Assembly: GCA_002327335.1 (NCBI GenBank)
Contig: DCVH01000079.1
Coordinates: 1-12,474 of the forward strand
Length of the DNA: 12,474 nucleotides
Direction: 5' to 3'
From: Patescibacteria group bacterium UBA2193
Lineage (GTDB): Bacteria; Patescibacteriota; Minisyncoccia; Moranbacterales; DUUL01
A program made the position numbers and the translations under genes. This document shows positions 1 through 8,208 of the stretch, in pieces. Below the pieces are notes generated by a model. That model ran no database searches. It was given only the letters and a program-made list of their open reading frames with translations, and was not told where the DNA came from. The first letter of the stretch is position 1, and each line of letters opens with the position of its first letter.

Positions 1-1632
1 CCAAAAGCTATAAATTCCATCTGTCGGTGTTATTCTTTGTGCCTCGAGTTCGGGGCATTTTATTTTGAAGCTTTCAATCAGCCATTCATCTGCTTCGGCG
101 AAAACATACAGAGCGTCATCGCAAGTGGAATATCTGATTGCATCTAATGGATGAAGAAAGAAGAATTTTCGGTATTCTGGGTAGGCGATAAATTCAGTTG
201 TTTTGTAACTGGAAGACCTTTTGTCTTCGCTGATGCTCACTGGATCGGGAACAACAATAAAGTTGTTTTCTTTTGGCGTTTGTTGCTTAATTGTGAATCC
301 CAAGTCGAAAAGTTTTCTTTCAAATGCTCCAAGAGTTTTTTCGTCTTTGGCCCAAACTCCAAAATAGAGATAGCCTTGCAATAAACCACTGATGAAAACC
401 AATGCAATTAATCCAATAACTGATCCTTTTAAGACATTCCATCGCCAAGGTTTTAGTTTTAAATTTTTGGACTTTCTGATTTTTTCATAGAGGTTGATGG
501 CATATTCAAAAGGCAAAACAGTAATGAGGAAGACTGCTGGGATAGCTCCAATAATTCGAAGAGCATGAGGAATCCCTTCAATGCTCAAAACTCCTGGGAT
601 TAGCATAATCCAGAAGCCGGCTTGAGCAAAAATGGATATTTGAAAAAGATTGCTCGGCTTGTATTTTTTTCTTTTTTTAATTTTCTGAATAATATTCTCG
701 ATTATTTCTTTGAGACTTATAATTATTCCTAGCCCAAATAAGATTGACCAAACAGCAGGCAAAAGGGGAAGGGCTCCGTGATTGTGTCTTTGGTTGGCAT
801 CACCGTGAACGAAGAACGCTCCAATATGATAGGCGAGACTTTTCCCGAAAGCTTGAGCAAAGCTCATGTCGGGGGAATTGAAAACGGAAACAGCATTGCT
901 TCGGCCGATTAAATCACCTTGATGTTGATAGAAGTAAATGCCAATAGGAGCGACGGTTATAATTGTTGCAACAACAAAAATGATTGCCTTTTTCCAATAA
1001 TTTCTGAAAAAATCTTTTTCAAATATCAAACTGAAAAATACAACAATTGCCAGAATGAGAGGGACAACTCTGAATGAGATGTAGGTGTGAAATCCAAGTC
1101 CCATTAGAAGGCCGGAGATGGCGATGAACCAGCCATTCTTTTTTCGAAGTCCCAAAAAGAAAAAATAAAAAATCCAAACAATGAGAAATGGCACCATGAT
1201 TGCTCGATAGCTGGTTCTGGAAAAATTCAAGTGCCAAAAGGAAAAAGAAAGCATGAATGTTCCGATAAGCATTGAAAGGCGGGATAGTTTCAATTCTTTG
1301 GCGAGTAATGGAAAGCCGAAAATAGTGAGCATGCCAATGATGGGGCTGGCAAGACGCAAGGCAAAAAGACCAATACCAAAGGTCATTGACAGAATCGCAA
1401 TAAAGTTCAAATAGAGTCCTTCACGACCAAAGTTATCCGGATAAAAAAGTTTGAACTTCCCGTCATTGATGGTTTGGATGATGTCTATCCCGTTATATGC
1501 TTCATCGTATTGCAATCCCGGAGGAAGTTTTCCGATTTGCCAGAAACGCAGAAATCCCGCAGCGACAAAGATTGCCAAAAGAATCAGGATAAATACCCAT
1601 TCTTCTTTTACATAATTTAACACTTTTTTCAT
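1..1632 (-). CDS. Multi-membrane GT-C fold glycosyltransferase, PMT/ArnT-like (family 39 type), 3' end cut by window edge
   Basis: This frame is open without a stop from the ATG at 1630-1632 to base 1, giving 544 N-terminal residues. The expected role, from the family, is transfer of a sugar from a polyprenyl-phosphate carrier to an acceptor on the outer face of the membrane. An N-terminal membrane helix (about 13-30) is followed by an extracytoplasmic loop with the acidic pair D43-E44 in LQYDEAYNG, where GT-C enzymes keep their catalytic or metal-binding acidic residues. Many more hydrophobic helices follow, up to about residue 425. Other family-like motifs are NFSRTSYRA (136-144), FHTYISFR (181-188), GDANQRHN (277-284) and IPHALRIIGAIP (354-365). 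The segment after residue 425 is soluble and looks like the start of a C-terminal extracytoplasmic domain. There is no SD site, only an A-rich leader. The gene is divergent from the five-gene cluster, so a functional link is not implied. Acceptor and sugar cannot be told; the family call is fairly secure. Confidence 0.85.
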   Translation of the reverse strand, partial: MKKVLNYVKEEWVFILILLAIFVAAGFLRFWQIGKLPPGLQYDEAYNGIDIIQTINDGKFKLFYPDNFGREGLYLNFIAILSMTFGIGLFALRLASPIIGMLTIFGFPLLAKELKLSRLSMLIGTFMLSFSFWHLNFSRTSYRAIMVPFLIVWIFYFFFLGLRKKNGWFIAISGLLMGLGFHTYISFRVVPLILAIVVFFSLIFEKDFFRNYWKKAIIFVVATIITVAPIGIYFYQHQGDLIGRSNAVSVFNSPDMSFAQAFGKSLAYHIGAFFVHGDANQRHNHGALPLLPAVWSILFGLGIIISLKEIIENIIQKIKKRKKYKPSNLFQISIFAQAGFWIMLIPGVLSIEGIPHALRIIGAIPAVFLITVLPFEYAINLYEKIRKSKNLKLKPWRWNVLKGSVIGLIALVFISGLLQGYLYFGVWAKDEKTLGAFERKLFDLGFTIKQQTPKENNFIVVPDPVSISEDKRSSSYKTTEFIAYPEYRKFFFLHPLDAIRYSTCDDALYVFAEADEWLIESFKIKCPELEAQRITPTDGIYSFW

Positions 1633-1665
1633 TTTTTGTTTTTTTACTCTGTTAATCTTATGAGT

Positions 1666-1694
1666 ATTATAATATTTTTTGCAATTTATGTAAA
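1666..1694 (-). promoter_or_regulatory. Sigma70-type promoter for the leftward glycosyltransferase gene
   Basis: Read on the minus strand, TTTACA (1689-1694) and a perfect TATAAT (1666-1671) are separated by exactly 17 bases. Transcription would start near 1659 and give a 5' leader of about 27 nt before the ATG at 1632. This is the best promoter match in the window. It is a consensus match only and has not been tested. Confidence 0.6.
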
Positions 1695-1703
1695 ATAAAA
1701 AAT

Positions 1704-1732
1704 TTGGTGGTAAATTGAAAATATGGTACAAT
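1704..1732 (+). promoter_or_regulatory. Possible promoter for the five-gene cluster
   Basis: TACAAT (1727-1732, 5 of 6 matches to the -10 consensus) is preceded by TTGGTG (1704-1709, 3 of 6) at 17-base spacing. The start point would be near 1739 and the leader about 28 nt. It lies back to back with the stronger leftward promoter at 1666-1694. No other promoter is obvious in the short gaps between the five genes, so this could drive the whole cluster. Confidence 0.4.
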
Positions 1733-1766
1733 GTAAAAATATAAAATCTTTATTAAGATAAAAAAA

Positions 1767-4700
1767 ATGGGAGATGAAAAAAACGGAGGGGATGGAACTT
1801 TAGGGGCGGTTTTAAAAGCAAAAATTCCTGATGTCGAGAAAAAACTCAATGGCATAGTCGCTGTCGTTGAAAAAGCCAACGGTCTCAAGAAAGAAGTGGA
1901 GTTACCAGAAAAATTGGATATTGACGTGGATGGGATTGCGGATCTTTTTTTCGGTAAAGAGGTTATTGCTCGATATTGTGAAAAAGTGAAAAGAGTAAAA
2001 GCACTTGAAATAATTGAAAGAGAGGCGGAAATATTTGCTGATGCATTGGCAAATCAGAAGAGTTTTAGCGAAACTCAATACGCTCAAGAGATTTTGGCGT
2101 TACTTGCAGAACAAAAAACAATACCAAAGGTTCTTAGGAGTATTGTAATGGCGAACAAAGACAATGTGCAAATACCGACATCACTTGTCGGCATAAACGG
2201 CAATGCAAAAGCCGACGATGACAAAGGGAGTGGTAAGACAATAGTTGATAATAATAAAGGAAAGACAGCGAAAGATATGGGTGTTGATGATTTAATTCCA
2301 GAGTCAAAAGATGCCACTTCTGCTGATTCAGAAAAAAACAAAAAAAAGACTATTGAGAAAAAAGGTGATTGGCCAACATATAAAGAATTTTCCGAAAAGT
2401 TTGGCAAATTTGGTGACAGAAGACCGGAATTCTATAATAAAGATGGGGAAGTTATTTTAATTGAATATTATGATGAAGAAAAAGGGAAAGTGAGAGTTTC
2501 TATCGTGCAGAATTCCAAACTTGAAAAAGACAAGGATGGAATAATTAATTTTTCGGTGGGTAAGACCGATTATGGTAAAACCGAAACCAAGCATTTTAAT
2601 TATAAAGAATTTGAAGACTTCATAAAAGACTGTGTTAATTTTGGTTTTGTGACAAGAGGAGGAGAAGAGGTTCGATACAAAAAAATAGCGAAAAAAGAGC
2701 CTGTTAAGAAAACTAAGAAAGTTGGCCCAAAAGAAAAGGTCATTACTAATTCAGATAATGTGGGCAAACTAGACGTTGGAAAAGTTGATCAAGAAGATTT
2801 TAAAAATCTAACACTGGAGGAATTTGAGGAGAGATATGAATACGGAAAAAGATATTTTCGTGAGACTTCAAAGGAAAGAATTATTGTTAAATTGATTAAA
2901 TATTTTCCTAGTACTGGTATTGTTGTTCTTGAGGAAGAAGGGAAAAATAAAGTTGACAGAAGAGAGGAGTGCAAAAATTTTATCAAACTTTATAAATTAG
3001 CAAGTGAAGACATAAAAAGTAAAAAAACTTTAAAAAATAAAAAAATGGAAAATTTAAAACCAACCCCTGTTGCTAAAAAAGATGCAGTTGATCCTGGTGC
3101 GGTTATTGCGGAAAATCTTGTTAGCGAGGAAGTTCTTGATGGGGAAGAGGGGGATAATGAATTAATAGGAGAATCTTTGGATATAGATACTGTTGAAGCC
3201 CTAAAGGCGGAGAAGGACGTGAATGATAATAGTGAAAATAGTGATGACAATGTGACGGGGGAAGTACTTGACCCTGGCACTATTGATATTCTTAAGAATG
3301 GCGAGAAGACTGAATTAGAACCAGAGAAAGAAGGATCTATTAATCTTGATGATCTTGAATTTGATGATGAAGCGGGAGAAAAAATCGAAAAAGACAATAC
3401 TGTTGAGACGGCTGATATTCAGGGGTTCAAAATGAATATTGATGATTCCGTGGAAACATCAGCACAAGTTGCCAGACCTGAAAAAGGGGGGAATCCAGAA
3501 ACTGAAGGGAGAGTTCCTGAGGTAAAATGGAGTATTGAAATGTTGAGTGTTCAGAATAAAAGCATTTGGGAGCGAATGTCAGAAAGAGGAAAGAAATTTT
3601 TTAGTGATATCTATGACAGCGCAAAATCCAAGTTGCCGGATCCGGCAAGTTTTTTGGGAAAAATTGGAATTGCCTATAATCAATTATGGATGAACAAGCA
3701 CGAAGAAAAAGCTGCTAAATTGAAGGGAAAGATGGATAAGATTGAAATGCAAAGAGGAGCTTTAAAAAAAGCTAAAGATGAAATTTCGAGAGTCGTGGAA
3801 AACTTGAAAAAACAGGGCATTCCCGGATCGGAATCTCTGCAAGTAAAAATGAGAGTATTGGAGCAAAAAGATGCAAAATTTTTAAATAAAAAAGACAAAA
3901 TTCAGTCAAAATTTGAGGATCGAGATAACAGGTTGGCACTTTATAAAAATGACAGAGACAGAATTGCCAAATCTTTCATTTCAAAATATGATCAGAAGCT
4001 TTCTCCGGTGGAAAGCGAATTGCGAGGATTGAAAAAAGAGCTGGCGGAAGTTTGCGTTGCAGGCGAAGAGCGTTTGAATGGGTGCACGGAACAAATTGCT
4101 GGGTGGGAGAGTCAAAGAGAATCAATAAGGGCAGCCTATAAATTGGCTGGAGACAGTGATCGTCAAATCAGAAAAGATTCAGCCGTGAAAATGCTTGATC
4201 AGTTGATAAAAAGCAGTCAAAAAAATACAGCAAAATTGGAGAAAATGCTTTCTCAAAAAAAGGCATCAATAAATGAAGAGATTGCAAGGTTGGATAAAAA
4301 CGCCAATCCTTATCGAGATAGAAGAGAGACATTTGTAAGAACAACAGGATTGAAACCGGTTAGAGCAGAAGTCAGCGGTCGGGAAAGAGGTGCTGTGTCA
4401 TCGCAAGAGGAGGAAGTCAGAAGCAGTTCAAGAGAAAAAGAAGAAGCTGTTGTTGCTGATTCTGATGAGAGAGTGGATGAGTCTGAGAAAAAAGACGAAG
4501 AAGAGAAAACTGAAAATCCAATTGATGGTTCCAATGTAGAAAATTCTGCCGAAGAAGAAAAGAAAGTGGAGGTGGGATTATTTATTAATTATTTTAATAG
4601 AAAAATAATAGAAAAATTTGGAAGCAAATCAAAATTTTATATTGACAGAAATGAATTTACGAGAGAATCTAATGTGAAAATTGATGAAAGAGTGGAAAAG

Positions 4701-4784
4701 GAGGACTTTAATAAAATGTTGATCAATTATTACAAAAAGAAAAAAATTGACATTAGAGAATTTAAGTTGAAGGAAAATAAATAA
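1767..4784 (+). CDS. Large modular coiled-coil protein with two related small domains, unknown function
   Basis: I do not recognise a family for this 1005-aa protein. It has no signal peptide or clear membrane helix and is probably cytoplasmic or peripheral. Regions seen are: a mostly helical N-terminus (1-145); a charged linker (145-199); a mixed strand/helix domain (about 200-305, starting GDWPTYKEF); a shorter related domain (about 344-413, starting DFKNLTLEEF); a long acidic low-complexity part (about 415-585) with repeated short motifs such as GEVLDPGTIDILK and GESLDIDTVEALK; a helical and coiled-coil part (about 588-855) rich in Lys and Glu; a second acidic linker (about 870-930); and a compact C-terminal domain (about 934-1005). 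The architecture resembles a scaffold or tether. It is the first gene of the cluster, with the next start 20 bp after its stop. The ATG at 1767 has only an A-rich leader and no SD. That the frame is a gene is almost certain; function is unknown. Confidence 0.9.
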   Translation: MGDEKNGGDGTLGAVLKAKIPDVEKKLNGIVAVVEKANGLKKEVELPEKLDIDVDGIADLFFGKEVIARYCEKVKRVKALEIIEREAEIFADALANQKSFSETQYAQEILALLAEQKTIPKVLRSIVMANKDNVQIPTSLVGINGNAKADDDKGSGKTIVDNNKGKTAKDMGVDDLIPESKDATSADSEKNKKKTIEKKGDWPTYKEFSEKFGKFGDRRPEFYNKDGEVILIEYYDEEKGKVRVSIVQNSKLEKDKDGIINFSVGKTDYGKTETKHFNYKEFEDFIKDCVNFGFVTRGGEEVRYKKIAKKEPVKKTKKVGPKEKVITNSDNVGKLDVGKVDQEDFKNLTLEEFEERYEYGKRYFRETSKERIIVKLIKYFPSTGIVVLEEEGKNKVDRREECKNFIKLYKLASEDIKSKKTLKNKKMENLKPTPVAKKDAVDPGAVIAENLVSEEVLDGEEGDNELIGESLDIDTVEALKAEKDVNDNSENSDDNVTGEVLDPGTIDILKNGEKTELEPEKEGSINLDDLEFDDEAGEKIEKDNTVETADIQGFKMNIDDSVETSAQVARPEKGGNPETEGRVPEVKWSIEMLSVQNKSIWERMSERGKKFFSDIYDSAKSKLPDPASFLGKIGIAYNQLWMNKHEEKAAKLKGKMDKIEMQRGALKKAKDEISRVVENLKKQGIPGSESLQVKMRVLEQKDAKFLNKKDKIQSKFEDRDNRLALYKNDRDRIAKSFISKYDQKLSPVESELRGLKKELAEVCVAGEERLNGCTEQIAGWESQRESIRAAYKLAGDSDRQIRKDSAVKMLDQLIKSSQKNTAKLEKMLSQKKASINEEIARLDKNANPYRDRRETFVRTTGLKPVRAEVSGRERGAVSSQEEEVRSSSREKEEAVVADSDERVDESEKKDEEEKTENPIDGSNVENSAEEEKKVEVGLFINYFNRKIIEKFGSKSKFYIDRNEFTRESNVKIDERVEKEDFNKMLINYYKKKKIDIREFKLKENK

Positions 4785-4804
4785 TAAATAATTTTTTTAA
4801 AAAA

Positions 4805-5119
4805 ATGACAATAAATTCAAATCCAATTACCAACGAAGAAATTGATCTTCAGGCGGAGGAGTTGATTAAGGAGATTGAAAAAGCTAATCAGGAAATGGGA
4901 GAATACAATTCTCAGTTTGAAGCAAAAATGGATTCAATCGAGGAGAAAACTGCGAAACTTTCAGAACAAAGCGAAAAAACTCTTTCTGAAATTGATCAAC
5001 TTGAAAAAGAGACGGGAGATGAGTTGGATAAATTAATGCTGGAACAGTCGGAGGTTTTGGCAGATGATTCCGATGAAGGTGAAGATGTTGACGATGAAGA
5101 CGCTGAGGGATTGGAATAA
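4805..5119 (+). CDS. Small acidic coiled-coil protein, unknown function
   Basis: This 104-aa protein is almost entirely one predicted helix (about 9-82) with heptad-like spacing of Leu, Ile and Met, followed by an acidic tail with DDSDEGEDVDDEDAEG. It has no membrane segment and no cysteine. It lies 20 bp after the large coiled-coil gene and 45 bp before the next gene, on the same strand, so it is very likely co-transcribed. The leader is AT-only, with no SD. The length, coiled coil and acidic tail would suit a partner or adaptor for a larger complex, but that is inference. The composition is so biased that similarity searches would be hard to interpret. Confidence 0.8.
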   Translation: MTINSNPITNEEIDLQAEELIKEIEKANQEMGEYNSQFEAKMDSIEEKTAKLSEQSEKTLSEIDQLEKETGDELDKLMLEQSEVLADDSDEGEDVDDEDAEGLE

Positions 5120-5164
5120 AATAATAAACGGAATTTAAAAAGATTAAAAATAACTCATAAAATC

Positions 5165-5635
5165 ATGATAGCAGATCAGGATCAAAAAATAGAAAAAGTG
5201 CCGGAGGGAAGTGATATTAACAAGACAGAGAAAGAATCCAATTTTGGTTTGGAGGAGTCGGAGAAAGGGTTGGCAAAGGAGAGTAATTTGGAAAATATTT
5301 CTTCACCGGACAGTGACCAAGAAAAGAAAAATGAAGTAATGGAGGCAATACAGCAAAAAGGAAATTCTGGGAGCGACGATGATGACGATGAAGATGATGA
5401 CGAAGAGGGTCACGCCATTATTCATTCTCACGCGAAAGATATCTATGAAATAAAAGATGTTGAGCAACAAATCGACAAGCTCGTGCAACTTGCTATTCAA
5501 AAAGATCCTTTCATTGCCATTAAGGTCGCGAGACATTTGGATGAAAACTATGTTTTAGACCAAGTGCATGATAAGTTGGTGGAAGACAAAACCAGAAATA
5601 TTTTAATCGAGAAAGGTCTTTTGGAAAGCATTTAG
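5165..5635 (+). CDS. Acidic-tract protein with small helical C-terminal domain, unknown function
   Basis: The protein has 156 residues. The first 65 or so are charged and likely disordered. An unbroken Asp/Glu tract follows (residues 71-82), then a linker with HAIIHSHAKDIYEIKD, and finally a helical domain of about 60 residues (about 98-156) with motifs LAIQKDPFIAIKVARHL and YVLDQVHDKLV. The C-terminal part looks like a real folded helical bundle, possibly a protein-docking module. No signal peptide or membrane helix is seen. It is directly upstream of the ATPase gene (36 bp to the preferred ATG), so it may be an adaptor or regulator of that ATPase; this rests on position alone. The start has no SD site. 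I do not recognise the family. Confidence 0.8.
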   Translation: MIADQDQKIEKVPEGSDINKTEKESNFGLEESEKGLAKESNLENISSPDSDQEKKNEVMEAIQQKGNSGSDDDDDEDDDEEGHAIIHSHAKDIYEIKDVEQQIDKLVQLAIQKDPFIAIKVARHLDENYVLDQVHDKLVEDKTRNILIEKGLLESI

Positions 5636-5671
5636 GGTTGGTTATTGTGGAAAATAAATAAAAAAATAAAA

Positions 5672-8182
5672 ATGTTAGATAGCATCTTATTAGTATTGTT
5701 TTCAGTCAGTGGTGGCATCATGTTTTTTAGCGGGGTGTGGTTTTTGATAGAATCACTATTGCTTGTGAGATTTCAAATCACCAATTCCTTGAATTCTTCA
5801 TTGGACATGATTCGAGTTATTAAGTCTCACAAGGCTGAAGGAGTGACAGATAAGGAGCAAAGGAGTCAACTGGAGAAAGAAGAAATTTCCATAATGGAGC
5901 ATTTGTTAACAACACTTTCTGATATTCAAAACAGGAGGAATTTCTTTTCCAGGATTTTCTATGGAAATTTGCAAATAACTTTTGAAATAGCGGTGCCTTC
6001 GGATGATGAAAGAATTTCTTTTTATGTTTCAATGCCTTCAATTATTCGAGAATTAGTTGAAAAACAAATTCACAGTTTTTATCCTGATGCTCACATCGAG
6101 CAAGTGAAGGATTATACAATTTTTAGTCCGAAATCATATACCGCAGGAAGTTTTTTGAAACTTAAGAAAAAAAGTGCCTATCCAATAAGAACCTATCAAC
6201 AACTTGAGACTGACCCTTTGCACAGCATTACCAATGCACTTTCAAAACTTGAAAGTCAAAACGAAGGCGCTGTCATCCAATTAGTGTTGAAAAAAGCCGG
6301 GAAAAAAGGCAAGGAAAAGGCGGAAAAAATTGCTCAAAAAATGCAACAAGGCAAGCAACTCGACAAGGCTGATACAAGTTTGGCTGGTGATTTGGCCAAG
6401 GGGGTCGGTAAGGAAATTTTTGGTGTTTTATCTGGGAAAAATGAGGATGAGATGAAGAGAGACGAAAACGAGACAGTGAATCTTACTCCGGAAGACAATG
6501 AAATAATTAAAAAACTTGAAGCCAAGGCAAATAAAGCTCGTTTTGATGTTAACATTCGCTTGCTTGCTTCAGCGGAAACTCAAGAGCGAGCAGAAATAAT
6601 TTTGGCTCAAGTGGAAAACTGTTTTGTTCAATTTGAAGATGCTAATCTGAACAAATTTGTGGCGGTTCGAGACAAATCGAGAAATGCTCATGAGCTTGCC
6701 TATCACTATATTTTACGAAATTTTATTCCATCAAAAAGCATTAATCTCGACATCGAGGAGATTGTAAGCGTATTTCATTTTCCGATTTCAACTACTGAGA
6801 CACCAAAAATTAATTTACTAAAATCAAAGACAGCCACTCCGCCAGCAAGTGTTCCCAAGGAAGGACTTTCAATTGGTTATAGTAATTATCGAGGAACAAA
6901 AACGGAAATAAAATTAGGAATAAACGACAGAAGAAGGCATCTCTATATGATTGGGCAAACCGGAGTTGGTAAGTCGACTTTTATTGAAGAGATGGCGAAG
7001 CAAGATGCTCGAAAAGAGGGAATGTGCATTATTGATCCGCACGGTGACCTCATCGATCATGTTTTGGAGTGCATTCCGAAAGAACGAGCGGAAGATGTTA
7101 TCTATTTCGATCCGTCTGACACAGAAAGACCGTTCGGGTTTAATTTAATTGAATATGATGAAGAGCATCCAGAGCAAAGAACATTTGTTATTAACGAACT
7201 GATTGCAATTTTTGACAAACTTTATGATCTCAAGCAAACCGGCGGTCCGATGTTTGAACAATACATGCGAAATGCTTTATTGCTAGTGCTGGACAGTCCG
7301 GAGATTGGTTCAACTCTAATGGAAATTCCTCGAGTTTTTCGCGATGTCGAATTCCGAAAAGAGAAATTAAAAAGATGCAAGGATTTTACGGTTGTTGAGT
7401 TTTGGGAAAAAGAAGCGGAAAAAGCCGGAGGTGATGCGGCGCTGGAGAACATCGCTCCTTACATCAATTCAAAACTCACTACATTCATTTCCAATGACAT
7501 GATGCGCCCGATTATTTCCCAACAAAAAAGCACGATTGATTTCAGGCAATTGATGGATGAAGGGAAAATTCTTTTGGTAAATCTTTCGAAAGGGAAAATT
7601 GGTGAAATAAATAGTCATTTGCTCGGAATGATTATCGTTGGAAAACTTTTAATGGCAGCCCTTTCTCGGGGAGATTTGGACGAAGATAAGCGAAAGGATT
7701 TCTATCTCTATATTGATGAATTCCAAAATTTCACCACGGACTCAATTTCTCAAATTCTTTCTGAAGCAAGAAAATATCGACTTTGCTTGACGGTTGCCCA
7801 TCAATTTATTGGACAACTTTCCGAGGATATTTCCAAGGCGGTTTTCGGAAACGTTGGATCGATTTGTTCTTTTCGAGTTGGACCGGAAGACGCAGAATTT
7901 TTGGAGAAACAATTTGCACCGGTTTTTGATGCGAATGACTTGGTGAATATTGATAACTATACTTGTTATTCAAAGCTTCTGATAAACAATGAATCGAATA
8001 AGGCTTTTGACATGAAGATTTATCCACCAACAAAAGGAAGTGCTGAATTAAGAGAAGCATACAAGGAATTATCGCGATATAAATATGGAAGAAGCAGGGA
8101 CGTTGTTGAACGAGAAATTCTTGATCGATATCGAATGGTCGGTGTCAAAAAAGATCTTGATGATCTCAAAACTTTTGAATAA
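5672..8182 (+). CDS. Membrane-anchored type IV secretion/conjugation-type ATPase (TraG/VirD4-VirB4-like P-loop protein)
   Basis: This 836-aa protein is a P-loop ATPase of the group that powers DNA or protein transfer across the cell envelope. Residues 5-34 form a hydrophobic anchor. A mixed strand/helix domain (about 40-207) follows, then a Lys/Ala/Glu-rich linker (about 208-275), a second domain (about 276-380) and the motor domain. The Walker A motif is GQTGVGKST (428-436, K434). The Walker B motif is LYIDEFQNF with D682-E683. A conserved AHQF (H710, Q711) follows, as in coupling-protein ATPases, and IIDPHGDLIDHV fits the same group. The frame is also open from a TTG at 5645 (9 more residues); I prefer the ATG at 5672 because the other cluster genes use ATG after an AT-rich leader. 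The ATPase class is certain; whether it acts as coupling protein, VirB4-like motor or HerA-like pump is open. No relaxase or channel gene is in the window. Confidence 0.93.
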   Translation: MLDSILLVLFSVSGGIMFFSGVWFLIESLLLVRFQITNSLNSSLDMIRVIKSHKAEGVTDKEQRSQLEKEEISIMEHLLTTLSDIQNRRNFFSRIFYGNLQITFEIAVPSDDERISFYVSMPSIIRELVEKQIHSFYPDAHIEQVKDYTIFSPKSYTAGSFLKLKKKSAYPIRTYQQLETDPLHSITNALSKLESQNEGAVIQLVLKKAGKKGKEKAEKIAQKMQQGKQLDKADTSLAGDLAKGVGKEIFGVLSGKNEDEMKRDENETVNLTPEDNEIIKKLEAKANKARFDVNIRLLASAETQERAEIILAQVENCFVQFEDANLNKFVAVRDKSRNAHELAYHYILRNFIPSKSINLDIEEIVSVFHFPISTTETPKINLLKSKTATPPASVPKEGLSIGYSNYRGTKTEIKLGINDRRRHLYMIGQTGVGKSTFIEEMAKQDARKEGMCIIDPHGDLIDHVLECIPKERAEDVIYFDPSDTERPFGFNLIEYDEEHPEQRTFVINELIAIFDKLYDLKQTGGPMFEQYMRNALLLVLDSPEIGSTLMEIPRVFRDVEFRKEKLKRCKDFTVVEFWEKEAEKAGGDAALENIAPYINSKLTTFISNDMMRPIISQQKSTIDFRQLMDEGKILLVNLSKGKIGEINSHLLGMIIVGKLLMAALSRGDLDEDKRKDFYLYIDEFQNFTTDSISQILSEARKYRLCLTVAHQFIGQLSEDISKAVFGNVGSICSFRVGPEDAEFLEKQFAPVFDANDLVNIDNYTCYSKLLINNESNKAFDMKIYPPTKGSAELREAYKELSRYKYGRSRDVVEREILDRYRMVGVKKDLDDLKTFE

Positions 8183-8208
8183 TTTTTATAAAAATTTAGT
8201 CCAATCTT

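Noticed and set aside
151..384. Plus-strand ORF of 77 codons
   Set aside because: It lies wholly inside the well-supported minus-strand glycosyltransferase frame.
2990..3397. Minus-strand ORF of 135 codons, Ser/Phe-rich
   Set aside because: It is the antisense shadow of the acidic linker of the 1005-aa protein, with no start signal noted.
5375..5410. GAT/GAC repeat that could be a microsatellite
   Set aside because: It is in frame and codes for the Asp/Glu tract of the 156-aa protein with mixed codons, so it is a protein feature rather than a DNA repeat.
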